Part shown: positions 27,308-36,592 of the stretch, one piece after another
How the letters are laid out: every line of letters starts with the position of its first letter
How positions within the stretch are numbered: the stretch's first letter is position 1
Source of the DNA: DATLZU01 sp051293835
GTDB taxonomy: Bacteria > Nitrospirota > Nitrospiria > Nitrospirales > Nitrospiraceae
Direction of reading: 5' to 3'
Assembly (NCBI GenBank): GCA_051293835.1
Contig: JBPKMA010000002.1
Coordinates: forward strand, 1 to 64,000
DNA: 64,000 nucleotides
Notes under the pieces: model-generated
What the model was told of the DNA's origin: nothing
What the model saw: only the letters and a program-made list of their open reading frames with translations
The model's database searches: none
Position numbers and translations under genes: made by a program

Positions 27308-29161
27308 ATGCGAACCTGGATCCTTATGGCGCTGGGGCTTCTCGCGTTGGAGCTGACAGCCTGCGACAAACTCGCCGGCCTGGTTCGACGCACACCCTTG
27401 CCGGACATGGGTCCTCGCCTTCCAGTCGCCGTGAGGTTGACATTCGATCCGTCGCTAACTAACGCCCGGGTGCAGTACATCGACGCCTGCAATAGCCCAT
27501 ATGAAATCCCGCTCGGCGCCGAACTGGAGTCGGTGTTACTCGACGCAGCCGCGCAAAATTTCCAGTTGGTCTCAGCCTCTGGGGCGCCCCCCCAGCTGGC
27601 TTCGCCGACCCACGAAATACACCTCGACTTGCAGCGGTCGGGGCTCAAGCTGCTCACAGACAATATTTATGATCGCGTGCCCGCCGAACTGGTCTTGGAA
27701 GCCGTCGCGACCTTTAAAGATGCGTCCGGGAGTGTCCTGTCGCAACAAGCCCTCTCTGTCCAGCACAAGCAGCGATTGATCCTGGAACCGACGCAGCGTC
27801 GATGTAACTACGGCAACATGGACGAGTTCATCTACGAGGCGGCGGTTGCGCTGTCGACCCAGTTCATCCGGGCCGCCCGAGCCCAATATGAGTCCGGCGC
27901 CCGAGAGGCTTTGCCTGCGCCTTCCGCCACCGTGACCCAGCCAGCGGGTCCGCTGTCGGGATCTGCCGCAGCAAGAACGCCAGTCTCCGCTGTCTCGTTC
28001 AAAGCGACATTGGTGGACGAGAACGGCGACCTGCTGCTGGAAGGAGGCGAACGCATCCGGATTCGTATCGACCTGGCTAACGGCGGCGGGCAGGCCGTTC
28101 ACGGCGTGTCTGCATCGATAACGGGCACGCCGGCAGTGGTGTCGCAATTTCCGGCCACTACGCTGCCGGTCAACACGCTTCAACCCGGGGAGTCTCGCTC
28201 GATTGAATTCGTCGCGACGCTTCCGCCGTCGATCCAGCCGCAACGCGCCGAATTGCAGGTGACCCTTTCGGATGCAACCGGCACGCCGGTCGCGCCGGTT
28301 CAGACTCTGACCGCGTTCGTCCGTTCAAGAGGTTCGAAACCGGAATCAGCCGAGGCAGCGACCGCTGCTCCGAATGCGTTCCACCGTCTCGAAACCTACC
28401 TTGTCGCGATCGGACTCAGCGTCTATCGCGATCAACAGATCCCGGGGCGCAAGTACGCGGCAGAGGATGCCGAGCACGTGGCCGCCTCGTTCCGATCGCT
28501 GGGCGGCGTGCCCGCTGCCAATATACGAATCCTCCAAGATGTCAAGGCCCTGCGGCCGGACATCGAGGAAGCGTTGCTCGACTGGTTACCCACCCGCGTC
28601 CACGGCAATGCCCTTGTCGTCATCTACTTCGCCGGACAGGCCTTCGCAACGCCGACCGGCGAAACCTTTCTCGTTCCCTATGACGGCAGCAGTTCCTCCA
28701 CTTCGCGACTCTACCCGGTGAAAGAGTTGGAGGCGGCGTTAGGGAAGCTCAAGGCCGCACAGACCCTCTTTATCTTCGACGGAGGGATCGCCAGGCTGGG
28801 CGGAGACGCCCGCATGAAGAGCAAGGCTCCCCGCTGGGATACTACCGGCCACGGAGTCGTTCGGCTTATCGGGCTCGACGGATTCGGCAAGGGACTAGAG
28901 TCCGATAAGTTCCGGCATGGTCTGTTCACGCATTACCTGCTCCGCGGCTTGCAAGGCGACGCCGACGCCAACCATGACGGAGCGGTAACGTTGGGTGAGT
29001 TGAGCAGTTTCCTGGATCAGAAGGTGCCGGCTGCCGCCAAATCCGGCTTCAGCCAGGAGCAACGTCCACTTATCCTCCCACCTCTGCGGTCAATGGATAC
29101 GGCTGCGGGCGTGATTCTGACCCAACCCGGGCTTACGGGAGCGCTGTCGGAGATTCGGTAA
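27308..29161 (+). CDS. Lipoprotein with Ig-like and caspase-fold (C14) domain lacking catalytic His and Cys
   Basis: The 617-residue protein has a lipoprotein signal (LELTAC box, cysteine about residue 19). A lipoprotein-like N-terminal domain (to about 200) is followed by a CARDB-like beta domain (about 230-340) and a peptidase C14 fold from about residue 366 (YLVAIGLSVYRDQQIPGRKY). Where bacterial caspase relatives read YFxGHG and DxCxSG, this protein reads VIYFAGQAFA (about 438) and LFIFDGGIARLGG (about 487). Both catalytic residues are therefore replaced. An EF-hand-like loop DADANHDGAVTLGEL sits near 550. It is probably a non-proteolytic scaffold. The ATG at 27308 begins a canonical signal peptide. 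Confidence 0.75.
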   Translation: MRTWILMALGLLALELTACDKLAGLVRRTPLPDMGPRLPVAVRLTFDPSLTNARVQYIDACNSPYEIPLGAELESVLLDAAAQNFQLVSASGAPPQLASPTHEIHLDLQRSGLKLLTDNIYDRVPAELVLEAVATFKDASGSVLSQQALSVQHKQRLILEPTQRRCNYGNMDEFIYEAAVALSTQFIRAARAQYESGAREALPAPSATVTQPAGPLSGSAAARTPVSAVSFKATLVDENGDLLLEGGERIRIRIDLANGGGQAVHGVSASITGTPAVVSQFPATTLPVNTLQPGESRSIEFVATLPPSIQPQRAELQVTLSDATGTPVAPVQTLTAFVRSRGSKPESAEAATAAPNAFHRLETYLVAIGLSVYRDQQIPGRKYAAEDAEHVAASFRSLGGVPAANIRILQDVKALRPDIEEALLDWLPTRVHGNALVVIYFAGQAFATPTGETFLVPYDGSSSSTSRLYPVKELEAALGKLKAAQTLFIFDGGIARLGGDARMKSKAPRWDTTGHGVVRLIGLDGFGKGLESDKFRHGLFTHYLLRGLQGDADANHDGAVTLGELSSFLDQKVPAAAKSGFSQEQRPLILPPLRSMDTAAGVILTQPGLTGALSEIR

Positions 29162-29209
29162 GTCGGTGGACGTGTGAGAGAGCCGCCCGGGCTTTCAAAA
29201 TACAAAGAA

Positions 29210-29253
29210 CACGAAAGGCAGCTCGGGGCTTGAGCCCCTCGCCGCCTTTCGTG
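29210..29253 (-). terminator. Strong hairpin between convergent genes
   Basis: CACGAAAGGC and GCCTTTCGTG form a perfect 10-bp stem enclosing a second smaller hairpin (GGGGCT/AGCCCC). On the minus strand it is followed by a T-rich run (TTCTTTGTATTTT). It therefore suits an intrinsic terminator for the cytochrome gene, and may also stop the plus-strand caspase-fold gene. Confidence 0.55.
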
Positions 29254-29271
29254 CGCAGACGCCCGAACTGC

Positions 29272-29724
29272 TTATTCGGTGCCTTCCTTGCAGAAGCTCC
29301 GCTCGTAGTTGATAATCGTCCAGGCTTCTTCTTCCGTAATGGCAGCAGGGATCAAAGACACCATGCCTGTACCCGGGCTACCGTTCTTGATGACCCAAAA
29401 CAGCTCTCCGTCCTTCCGCTTCTTATGGAACTTGCAATTCGTGAAATTGCGCGGGCTGGGGTTCAGAATCTGCCCGGCAGGGCCGTCGCCTTTGCCTTCT
29501 TTACCATGGCAGTTGAAGCAGGTGCCCTTTCCTTCAAACAGGGCCTTGCCTTTAGCTAGGTTTTCTGGTGTCTTGGGGATCGGGTTCTTCAGCGCCCTGG
29601 CTTCAGCAATCTGATCCGGCGGAACCCGGGGTTTGAGTGGATCGCGTTCTTCCGCGACCGCCACAGTGGCCGTCACGAATATGAGCGCAGTCAAGATACC
29701 AAGTGACCTCGAAAGATACCCCAT
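29272..29724 (-). CDS. Exported mono-haem cytochrome c
   Basis: The 150-residue protein has a signal peptide (SLGILTALIFVTATVAVA) and a single CxxCH haem site (GTCFNCHGKEGKGDGPAG, about residue 70). The distal methionine is probably in GTGMVSLIPAAITEEEAW. The fold and length match class I cytochromes of the cytochrome cbb3 subunit III/c551 type, which carry electrons in the periplasm. AAGGAGG lies at good spacing from the ATG at 29724, better than from the GTG one codon earlier. A 7-bp inverted repeat overlaps its upstream region. Confidence 0.82.
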   Translation of the reverse strand: MGYLSRSLGILTALIFVTATVAVAEERDPLKPRVPPDQIAEARALKNPIPKTPENLAKGKALFEGKGTCFNCHGKEGKGDGPAGQILNPSPRNFTNCKFHKKRKDGELFWVIKNGSPGTGMVSLIPAAITEEEAWTIINYERSFCKEGTE

Positions 29725-29747
29725 CACGACGCCTCCTTTTTAGAGAA

Positions 29748-29764
29748 TAACCACTCCGTGGTTA
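29748..29764. promoter_or_regulatory. Inverted repeat upstream of cytochrome c gene
   Basis: TAACCAC-TCC-GTGGTTA is a perfect 7-bp inverted repeat with a 3-base spacer, centred 32 bases before the cytochrome start. The size suits a dimeric regulator site. Which regulator is unknown. Confidence 0.35.
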
Positions 29765-30169
29765 ATGTTGCGCCCTGAAGAAAGCAGAAGCAGATGAAGC
29801 GGATGAGTGGACAGCAATCATCCCAGCCGCTGAAGCGGCGGCACTATAGCAACGAGCGCGCGTCTTGTCAAGAATTTGATGCCGCGTCAAGCCCTCCGCT
29901 ACGCGGGCTTTCGGCTTCCGCTCCCACCTCCTCAGGTAACACCCACTGACCCTTCCAGCCGTTTCGAACCCAAGGACTATGCCACCAAGGTAACGCCGAA
30001 CGAAGCGCATCATGTCACCCGCTTAGCGAAGAGACGCGCCTCGGACGGCGCCCGCAATTCGGGTACGTGTGGCGCCTTTGCGCCTCAGCTTTCATGCCCC
30101 TCCCACCGGCAAAGGGACTTCCATCTGGAGTGTAGCAGAGAAGGATGACAGAGGGGCGGGAAACGCGGC
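29765..30169. other. Intergenic stretch, nothing recognised
   Basis: This gap of about 400 bases lies between the RodZ-like gene end and the upstream region of the cytochrome gene. Open frames here lack family character, no RNA gene was recognised, and no T-tailed hairpin was found after the end of the rodZ-like gene. Confidence 0.4.
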
Positions 30170-31084
30170 TCAGCGCTTCAGCACAATATCCCGTACGACC
30201 TTGCCGCTGGGGCCGAAGGGTTTCTGCGGTTTCCCGTTCAGTTCGGCTCGAACGCCGCCGGCATTCCCCAGCGTCAGCGTAAATTGGTCCTGAGCCTTCC
30301 AGCGGGCTTTTTCGCCTGGCCTGAGGAGGGCCTCTTGCGGACTGCCGCCGTCGACTTGTACGACTACCCAGCTTAACTCTGTGGCTTCGAGATCCAGAAC
30401 CAACGGCTCGTCCCCCGAGCCCGATCCGTCGAGCGCCAACCCGGCCAAAGGACCGTCCGAATCCGATGACGGAGGGCTCGACGGTTCCGGCTCGGCCACT
30501 GACGCGGTCGCCGACTGAGACGCCGACTCGGACGACCGGCTCTCCGCTCTGCCGGTCGATCCTTCGCCGGCCGTGGAGAGGCCGCTCGTCTCAGCCAGCT
30601 CCTGCATCTGTCGCTGCGCGATTTCGCGCGTGTCCTTCGGCGCAAGCGCGGCTTTCTTCGACACGACAGCGGAAGGTTCCGGAACAGAACGCTGGATCAC
30701 CGAGGATTGCTCCCGACTCAGGAGCAGGACGAGGGCCAACACAGCAATGCCGATCGCGATGCCGACCGCCTTCCGATTCGCTTTTCGGCGTCGCTCTTCT
30801 TCCGCCTGGCGTATCCGTAACCGTTCCCGCTCCTCTTGTTTTTCATAGAAGGCACCAGCCGACTGGACGAACCGGTGAATCGCGTCCTCCTCGTCCAGCC
30901 CCAGCGAACGGGCATAGGATCGGACGAATCCTCTCACAAACACCTGATCGGGCAACTTGGCGAAGTTGCCCTCTTCCAGCGCCTTGACAAAGTCAGAGCG
31001 GATGCGGGTCTTGGACGCCACTTCGTCGATTGTCAGACCTTTGGTCTCCCGCACTTGCCGTAAAAATTCGCCGATCGATTCCAT
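30170..31084 (-). CDS. RodZ-like HTH/DUF4115 membrane protein
   Basis: RodZ anchors MreB and shapes the cell. The 304-residue protein has an N-terminal Xre-type helix-turn-helix (FLRQVRETKGLTIDEVASKT, residues 7-26, with YARSLGLDEEDAI later), then a basic juxtamembrane run. One membrane helix (VGIAIGIAVLALVLLLS, about residue 107) is followed by a Ser/Pro-rich linker and a C-terminal DUF4115 beta domain (ELSWVVVQVDGGSPQEALLR). That is the RodZ order. It is last in the long tol-pal-mutL run, eight bases after the TPR gene. Confidence 0.8.
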   Translation of the reverse strand: MESIGEFLRQVRETKGLTIDEVASKTRIRSDFVKALEEGNFAKLPDQVFVRGFVRSYARSLGLDEEDAIHRFVQSAGAFYEKQEERERLRIRQAEEERRRKANRKAVGIAIGIAVLALVLLLSREQSSVIQRSVPEPSAVVSKKAALAPKDTREIAQRQMQELAETSGLSTAGEGSTGRAESRSSESASQSATASVAEPEPSSPPSSDSDGPLAGLALDGSGSGDEPLVLDLEATELSWVVVQVDGGSPQEALLRPGEKARWKAQDQFTLTLGNAGGVRAELNGKPQKPFGPSGKVVRDIVLKR

Positions 31085-31091
31085 GCGAGGG

Positions 31092-31796
31092 CTACCGTTT
31101 CAGCCGATCCAGGAGTTGTTCAGCAGCGGCGGCATACTCGCCTCCTTTGTCGAAGGTCGAGACTTTCGCCAAGATTTCGCGTGCCTTGCTGTCGTAACCC
31201 AACTTATAGTAGGCACGGCCCAACTCCAGATGGAGCATGGCTGGCGGCACGCTCGGAGGGGTGACCAACAACGCGTCTTCGAACGCCTCCACGGCTGCCT
31301 GCATATCGCCTTCGTGCGCCAAGGCTCGTCCCAGGTGATAGCGTGCCAGATCAGGCGTGGCGTAGAGCGGATTACTCAACGCCCGCTTATACGACTCGAT
31401 CGCATCGGCCCACCGGCCCTGCTGAGCCAACACCTGTCCGAGATACGTGTGGGCCTCCGAATAGTCGTCATCGAGACGGATCGCCTCACGGAACGCTTCT
31501 TCCGCCTCTTTCAACTTGCCCTGCAAGGCGTAAATGTGGCCGAGTCCGTAATGGGCGTGCTTGTTGTCGGGGTTCAGTTGAATCGCTTTCTGGAAGGACA
31601 CGAACGCTTTTTGGCGATCGACGCTCAGGTTGGCGACCCCCTCCAGATAGTAACCGTTGGACTTTTTGATGATCTCTTCCGTCGCGCACCCGACAAGCAT
31701 CCAAGGCTCAAGCGCCGCGAACGCCAGCAGCCAAAAGCACAGAGTGCGGCGATCACGTCTCCCCAAGGCGAAACGGCTGTTGGCTCCGACCATCAC
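31092..31796 (-). CDS. TPR-repeat lipoprotein (PilF/NlpI-like)
   Basis: The 234-residue protein has a lipoprotein signal with LVGC box (cysteine about residue 37). At least four tetratricopeptide repeats run from residue 55 to the end, for example KAFVSFQKAIQLNPDNKHAH and EAEEAFREAIRLDDDYSEAH. PilF-type lipoproteins assist secretin assembly, but no pilus gene is present here, so the partner is unknown. Its start overlaps the PfkB gene stop by four bases (ATGA), and the RodZ-like gene follows after eight bases. Confidence 0.75.
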   Translation of the reverse strand: MMVGANSRFALGRRDRRTLCFWLLAFAALEPWMLVGCATEEIIKKSNGYYLEGVANLSVDRQKAFVSFQKAIQLNPDNKHAHYGLGHIYALQGKLKEAEEAFREAIRLDDDYSEAHTYLGQVLAQQGRWADAIESYKRALSNPLYATPDLARYHLGRALAHEGDMQAAVEAFEDALLVTPPSVPPAMLHLELGRAYYKLGYDSKAREILAKVSTFDKGGEYAAAAEQLLDRLKR

Positions 31797-32707
31797 GGCA
31801 CATCCTCGAAATGCGTCAACCGCTTGAACTCGCGGAATCGGCGCTCGATGTCTTTGTAATCCAGGGCGCGCAAGCGGTCAAGGCTAAAGGCTTCAACGGT
31901 AAAGGAGGCCATCACACTGCCGAAGATGACCGCCTGACGGATAGCCTCGGGAGACCGGTTCCCCGTCGCCGCCAGATAGCCCAGGAACCCACCGGCGAAC
32001 GTGTCGCCCGCTCCGGTCGGATCACGGACTTCCTCCAACGGAAACGCCGGGGCGCCGAACATCTGCTTTTCGTTGAACATCAGAACCCCGTATTCCCCGC
32101 GCTTGATGATCAGATGCTTTGGCCCTCTCGCCAAAATGGTTTTCGCCACCCGAACGAGATTGGGATGATCACCAAGAGCCCTGGCCTCGGCGTCGTTGAC
32201 GATCAGCATGTCAACGTGCTCGAGAACCCGCCAGAGAGCCTCGCGCTTGCCCGTGATCCAGAAATTCATCGTGTCGCAAGCGATCAGCGACGGTCGCTCC
32301 ACCTGCCGCAGCACGTCCAACTGCAGGTCCGGATCGATATTACCGAGGAACAGCACGTCGGGCGTTCGATAGTGCGCGGGAATCTTCGGCCGGAAAGACT
32401 CGAAGACATTCAGCCGCGTGTCCAACGTATGGGCCTCATTGAGCTGATGAGTATATTCGCCTTTCCACCGAAAGGTTGCCCCCGGCCGCCGTTCCAGACC
32501 CGCCAGATCGATTCCGCGGCTTTTGAGAAACTTGACATGGTGTTCCGGGAAATCCTCCCCGACGACGGCGATCAGATCGACGCTGGTGAAGTAACTCGCG
32601 GCGGTGGCGAAGTAGGTCGCCGACCCTCCCAGCACTTCAGTCGCCTCGCCGAACGGCGTTCTGACCGTATCGAGCGCCACCGACCCGACAACTAGCAATT
32701 TCCCCAT
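31793..32707 (-). CDS. PfkB-family sugar/nucleoside kinase
   Basis: The 304-residue protein has the PfkB landmarks: GSVALDTVRTPFGEATEVLG then GGSATYFATAASYF at the start, and the active-site block VRDPTGAGDTFAGGFLGYLA (about residues 225-244) with the catalytic aspartate in GAGD. The family phosphorylates ribose, fructose or nucleosides. The neighbouring methylthioadenosine phosphorylase makes a nucleoside or methylthioribose-linked substrate possible, but this is an inference. AAGGTGAAGAG lies before the ATG. Confidence 0.8.
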   Translation of the reverse strand: MGKLLVVGSVALDTVRTPFGEATEVLGGSATYFATAASYFTSVDLIAVVGEDFPEHHVKFLKSRGIDLAGLERRPGATFRWKGEYTHQLNEAHTLDTRLNVFESFRPKIPAHYRTPDVLFLGNIDPDLQLDVLRQVERPSLIACDTMNFWITGKREALWRVLEHVDMLIVNDAEARALGDHPNLVRVAKTILARGPKHLIIKRGEYGVLMFNEKQMFGAPAFPLEEVRDPTGAGDTFAGGFLGYLAATGNRSPEAIRQAVIFGSVMASFTVEAFSLDRLRALDYKDIERRFREFKRLTHFEDVP

Positions 32708-32752
32708 TGTCTCTTCACCTTCGTTTCCCCGACCTGTTTTTCACGGTCCGCT

Positions 32753-33649
32753 TCACGCATGACGCTTCACGTTCAAATACCGGCCGATCAAGAGATCCAA
32801 CCGTCTCCGCGTCGCCTGGGAAATCATCCGCGGATCTGTCACGATGGCATCTTTCAGCGCCTGGCCACACCCGCAATTGGCCGGCTCGACAGCCGTCGGC
32901 AGCGCCTTCCGCAACAGGCGTTTGGCCAGCTCAACATTGTTGCGTAAGGTCGTGAGTATGGCTTCGACCGTGACCGCTTCTTCGGTCTCGTGCCAACAAT
33001 CGTAATCCGTCACGAGGGCAACCGTGGCATAGCACAACTCGGCTTCCCGCGCCAGCTTGGCTTCCGGCATGTTGGTCATTCCAATCACATCCACACCCCA
33101 CGTGCGGTAGAGCAGGGATTCTCCACGGGATGAAAACTGCGGGCCTTCAATGCAGAGATACACACCGCCCTCGTGCACAGTGGCACCTGCTTCATGGGCC
33201 GCTTTGGATAAGGAGCGGGCCAACGACCGGCATACAGGATCGCCGAAGGCCACATGCGCAACGAGCCCGCCCTCAAAGAAGGTGGACGCGCGCTGTCTGG
33301 TCAAGTCGATGAATTGGTCCGGCAAGACAACCGCGCCCGGCTTGATCGCCTCCTTCATGCTCCCAACCGCACTGATTGAAATGACGCGGCGCACGCCGAG
33401 CCACTTCAGCGCATAGATATTGGCGCGATAGTTGATCTCGCTGGGGTTGAACCGATGACCGCGGCCGTGACGGGAAAGAAAGGCCACCTGTACTCCATCG
33501 AGCGTCCCGAGCACGACGTCGTCCGACGGCCGCCCGAACGGAGTCCGCACGGTCGCACGGCGGACCCGGCTCAGACCGTCCATTTCATAGAGACCGCTCC
33601 CCCCAATAATTCCCAGCAGTGCTTGAACCTTGTCTGTTGCCGTCTTCAT
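32753..33649 (-). CDS. mtnP: S-methyl-5'-thioadenosine phosphorylase
   Basis: MtnP splits methylthioadenosine, a by-product of polyamine synthesis, into adenine and methylthioribose-1-phosphate. The 298-residue protein has GIIGGSGLYEMDGLSRV at the start, SRHGRGHRFNPSEINYRANI and IEGPQFSSRGES. Near residue 200 comes the purine-site run VIGMTNMPEAKLAREAELCY, followed by TDYDCW, where the aspartate suits an adenine 6-amino group. Its ATG overlaps the miaA stop by four bases. Confidence 0.88.
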   Translation of the reverse strand: MKTATDKVQALLGIIGGSGLYEMDGLSRVRRATVRTPFGRPSDDVVLGTLDGVQVAFLSRHGRGHRFNPSEINYRANIYALKWLGVRRVISISAVGSMKEAIKPGAVVLPDQFIDLTRQRASTFFEGGLVAHVAFGDPVCRSLARSLSKAAHEAGATVHEGGVYLCIEGPQFSSRGESLLYRTWGVDVIGMTNMPEAKLAREAELCYATVALVTDYDCWHETEEAVTVEAILTTLRNNVELAKRLLRKALPTAVEPANCGCGQALKDAIVTDPRMISQATRRRLDLLIGRYLNVKRHA

Positions 33650-34674
33650 CCCGCCGTGACTCCCGCTACAACTGGACGTCCGCTCGGTGTGTTCGCCTGC
33701 ACTTGCCGACCCAAACCGGCAAGGAAATGCTCGATCATCGTCATCATTGTGTCGACGATCCGCTCCTCCGATTCATCTTCCGCGAGCGACAACCAGAGAA
33801 TGCCGGGTTCCTTCCGGAACCAGGTGAGTTGCCGTTTGGCGAAACGCCGTGTATCCCGCTTCAACAACCGAACGGCTTCCGCATACCCGCAGTCTCCGTC
33901 GAGATAAGCGGCGATCTGCCGATACCCGAGCCCCTTCAGCGAGCTCAACCGCCGATCATAGCCTTTCGCCAACAGACCCCGAACTTCGTCAACCAACCCT
34001 CGGGCTAATTGCGTGTCCACCCGCTCTTCGATGCGGCGGTACAGCGCCTCCCGTTCTCGCGTGAGGCCGATCAGAAGCGGTGTAAACGGCCTCTCGCCGA
34101 ACCCATGGCTTTGATGGATTGCAGAGAGCGGTCGTCCCAGCAGATGATAGACTTCCAACGCCCGCACGACTTTGACCTGGTCATGCGGATGGAGCCGGGC
34201 GGCCGATTCCGGATCGACACGAGTCAGCTCACGATGCAGAGCCTCCGGCCCTCGTTGTCTTGCTTCCTCTTCGAGTTGGGCTCGAAACGTCGGGTCAGCC
34301 TTCGGCCCCTCACACAGTCCACGAAGCAGGGTGCGGACATAGAGACCCGTGCCTCCCACGACCAGCGGCAGACGGCCTTCACCGTGCAGTCGCTCGATCT
34401 CCGGCAACGCCGCTTGCCGGTACATACCCGCATTGAATGTTTCGTCGGGATCGACCAAGTCAATCAGCCGGTGCGGCACACCATCCCGCTCTTCCGGAGT
34501 CGGCTTGTCCGTCCCGATATCCATCCCTCGATAGACCTGTCTAGAATCCGCGGCCAGGACTTCCGTCTGGAGACGCTTAGCCAGTCTGACGGCGAGCCGG
34601 CTTTTGCCGACGGCGGTCGGGCCCACAACGACCACAACCGGCTTGAACCCGATGATCTCCTCGCTGCCGCCCAT
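33646..34674 (-). CDS. miaA: tRNA dimethylallyltransferase MiaA
   Basis: MiaA adds dimethylallyl to A37 of tRNAs that read codons starting with U. The 342-residue product has the P-loop VVGPTAVGKSRLAVRLAKRL (about residue 17), ADSRQVYRGMDIGTDKPTPE, PHRLIDLVDPDETFNAGMYR and VVGGTGLYVRTLLRG. These are all canonical. The start at 34674 is used because the in-frame extension to 34929 overlaps mutL and has no family character. It lies between mutL and mtnP, and the usual hfq partner is absent. Confidence 0.92.
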   Translation of the reverse strand: MGGSEEIIGFKPVVVVVGPTAVGKSRLAVRLAKRLQTEVLAADSRQVYRGMDIGTDKPTPEERDGVPHRLIDLVDPDETFNAGMYRQAALPEIERLHGEGRLPLVVGGTGLYVRTLLRGLCEGPKADPTFRAQLEEEARQRGPEALHRELTRVDPESAARLHPHDQVKVVRALEVYHLLGRPLSAIHQSHGFGERPFTPLLIGLTREREALYRRIEERVDTQLARGLVDEVRGLLAKGYDRRLSSLKGLGYRQIAAYLDGDCGYAEAVRLLKRDTRRFAKRQLTWFRKEPGILWLSLAEDESEERIVDTMMTMIEHFLAGLGRQVQANTPSGRPVVAGVTAG

Positions 34675-34706
34675 GGGAAAACCGCGCGACAACAGCCTCA
34701 ACACCC

Positions 34707-36524
34707 TCAGGTCCGACCGAATATCTTCGCCAGTTCCTCGGCCGGCAGACGCAAGGCGACTCGGCGACCGTGCGGACAGGTCATGATCAGCCCTTCCTTG
34801 ACCCAGTCCTCGATCAACTGCTTCACCTCCGGCAGATTCATCACGCGCCCCGCTCGAACCGCCCCGTGACAGGCCAGGGTGGCGATGATGGGACGCATCT
34901 TCGCTTCTAGCGACGACAGTGACTCCCATTGAGTCAGTTCGTCGATCAGGTCCTGGATCAAAGACGCCGCATCAAGACGGCCCAACAACGCGGGAACCGC
35001 TCGAACGATGAACGTTCCCGTGCCAAAGGGCTCGATCGCCAATCCCAGTTGTTCGAAATCGCCCAAACGTCGTTCCAACAGAATCGCCTTGTCGGGCGGT
35101 ACGTCAATCGGCTCGGGAAGCAGCAGCGGTTGCGACTGAACGGCTCGTCTCTGCCAGGCCCGCCACAATCGTTCAAACAAGACCCGCTCATGAGCCGTGT
35201 GCTGATCGACGACTTGGAGTTCCGACCCGACCTGCGCGACGAGAAAGGTCCGATTGATCTGTCCAAGCGGGAGGACCTCCAGTCCCGCCACCCCGTAGGG
35301 TTGCCCCGATTCATGAACAAATGAGGTTTGAAGGGTCTCGCCGTCTGAGACGTCCCGGATCGCCGTCCTTGGAGTCGCCACCGCCACCTCGGATCGCGGA
35401 CCGGACCAGACGTCCGGCTGGCGCAACATGGACTGGTCGGAGCCTGCGGCGGTGGATTCCCTCGGCCCAGATCTGTCCCAGCCTGCGAATTGGACATCCC
35501 CTACTGGAACGAAGCGCGGCGTGGCGCCCAGGGCCTCCCGTACCGCCTGTCGGACGGCGTGGTGCACGGTCTCCTGATCGACGAAACGGATCTCGCGCTT
35601 GGTCGGATGGACGTTGACATCCACCCGGCTCGCATCCACGTCCAAAAACAGCACGAACACCGGATAACGGCCCTTTGCGAGAAAGGACGCATAGCCGTCG
35701 GCGATCGCATGGAAGACCGTGGCATTGCGGACCGGCCGCCGATTGACAAACAAATCCTGCGGTGTCCTGGACGCGCGCGCGTGAATCGGCTGGATCGCAA
35801 AGCCGCCGATTTTGAGGCCGGGCCACTGTCCGCTCACTTCGACCGCCCGGTCGAGAAAGGAGAGGCGATAGATCTGCAGGACCCGGTCGCGCACCGAAGA
35901 GACAGCCGGGAGATTGAGCACCACACGGCCGTTGTGGAAGAGTCGGAAATGGACGGAAGGCCACGCCAGGCCGGCTTGCTGAACCGTCTGAGTGATATGG
36001 GCGAACTCAGTAGTCGGACTCTTGAGAAATTTCTTGCGCGCCGGCGTGTTGTAGAACAGATCGGTGACCTCCACGCGGGTGCCACGCACCGCCGCGGCGT
36101 CTTCAATCTTAATCACCGAGCCTCCGACAACGGACACCTGCGTGCCCACCGGCTCATCCCGACTGCTCGTCAGCAGCCGGACTTTCGAAACGGCGGCGAT
36201 GCTGGGCAGGGCTTCACCGCGAAACCCCAACGTCCGCACAGACCAGAGGTCTTGATCCGAGCGTAGCTTGCTCGTGGCGTGGCGTTGGAAGGCGAGGGGC
36301 GCGTCCGCGCGGCTCATGCCCTCGCCGTCGTCGGTCACACGAATGAGCCCCAATCCTCCGTCTCTGACTTCGACCGTGATCGTGGAGCTTCCGGCATCCA
36401 GACTGTTGTCGAGCAACTCTTTCACGACGGCCGCCGGTCGCTCGATGACCTCTCCGGCGGCGATGCGGCCGACGACTTCGACGGGCAGCACGCGGATCTT
36501 TCCGACGCCGCCGTCGGGACTCAT
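34707..36524 (-). CDS. mutL: DNA mismatch repair protein MutL
   Basis: MutL links mismatch recognition by MutS to strand incision. The 605-residue protein has the GHKL ATPase motifs ELLDNSLDAGSS (about 37), DDGEGM (about 65) and GFRGEALPSIAA (about 100). In the C-terminal domain it keeps the nicking endonuclease motifs VVDQHTAHERVLFERL (about 440), ACHGAVRAG (about 548) and CPHGRR (about 580), so it is probably the endonuclease type found in bacteria without MutH. One motif residue is threonine where alanine is usual. GGAG lies upstream of the ATG. Confidence 0.92.
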   Translation of the reverse strand: MSPDGGVGKIRVLPVEVVGRIAAGEVIERPAAVVKELLDNSLDAGSSTITVEVRDGGLGLIRVTDDGEGMSRADAPLAFQRHATSKLRSDQDLWSVRTLGFRGEALPSIAAVSKVRLLTSSRDEPVGTQVSVVGGSVIKIEDAAAVRGTRVEVTDLFYNTPARKKFLKSPTTEFAHITQTVQQAGLAWPSVHFRLFHNGRVVLNLPAVSSVRDRVLQIYRLSFLDRAVEVSGQWPGLKIGGFAIQPIHARASRTPQDLFVNRRPVRNATVFHAIADGYASFLAKGRYPVFVLFLDVDASRVDVNVHPTKREIRFVDQETVHHAVRQAVREALGATPRFVPVGDVQFAGWDRSGPRESTAAGSDQSMLRQPDVWSGPRSEVAVATPRTAIRDVSDGETLQTSFVHESGQPYGVAGLEVLPLGQINRTFLVAQVGSELQVVDQHTAHERVLFERLWRAWQRRAVQSQPLLLPEPIDVPPDKAILLERRLGDFEQLGLAIEPFGTGTFIVRAVPALLGRLDAASLIQDLIDELTQWESLSSLEAKMRPIIATLACHGAVRAGRVMNLPEVKQLIEDWVKEGLIMTCPHGRRVALRLPAEELAKIFGRT

Positions 36525-36592
36525 CGATCACGCTCCAGGAGAAGCGGAGGGAACAACACGGGTGAACGGAAACTGTCGCGGCAAACCTGTGG

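Noticed and set aside
29765..30169. tmRNA or other housekeeping RNA in the gap
   Set aside because: No tRNA-like end, no T-loop and no paired ends were found.
34675..34929. N-terminal extension of MiaA
   Set aside because: It overlaps the mutL 3' end and has no MiaA similarity; the conserved N-terminus begins at 34674.
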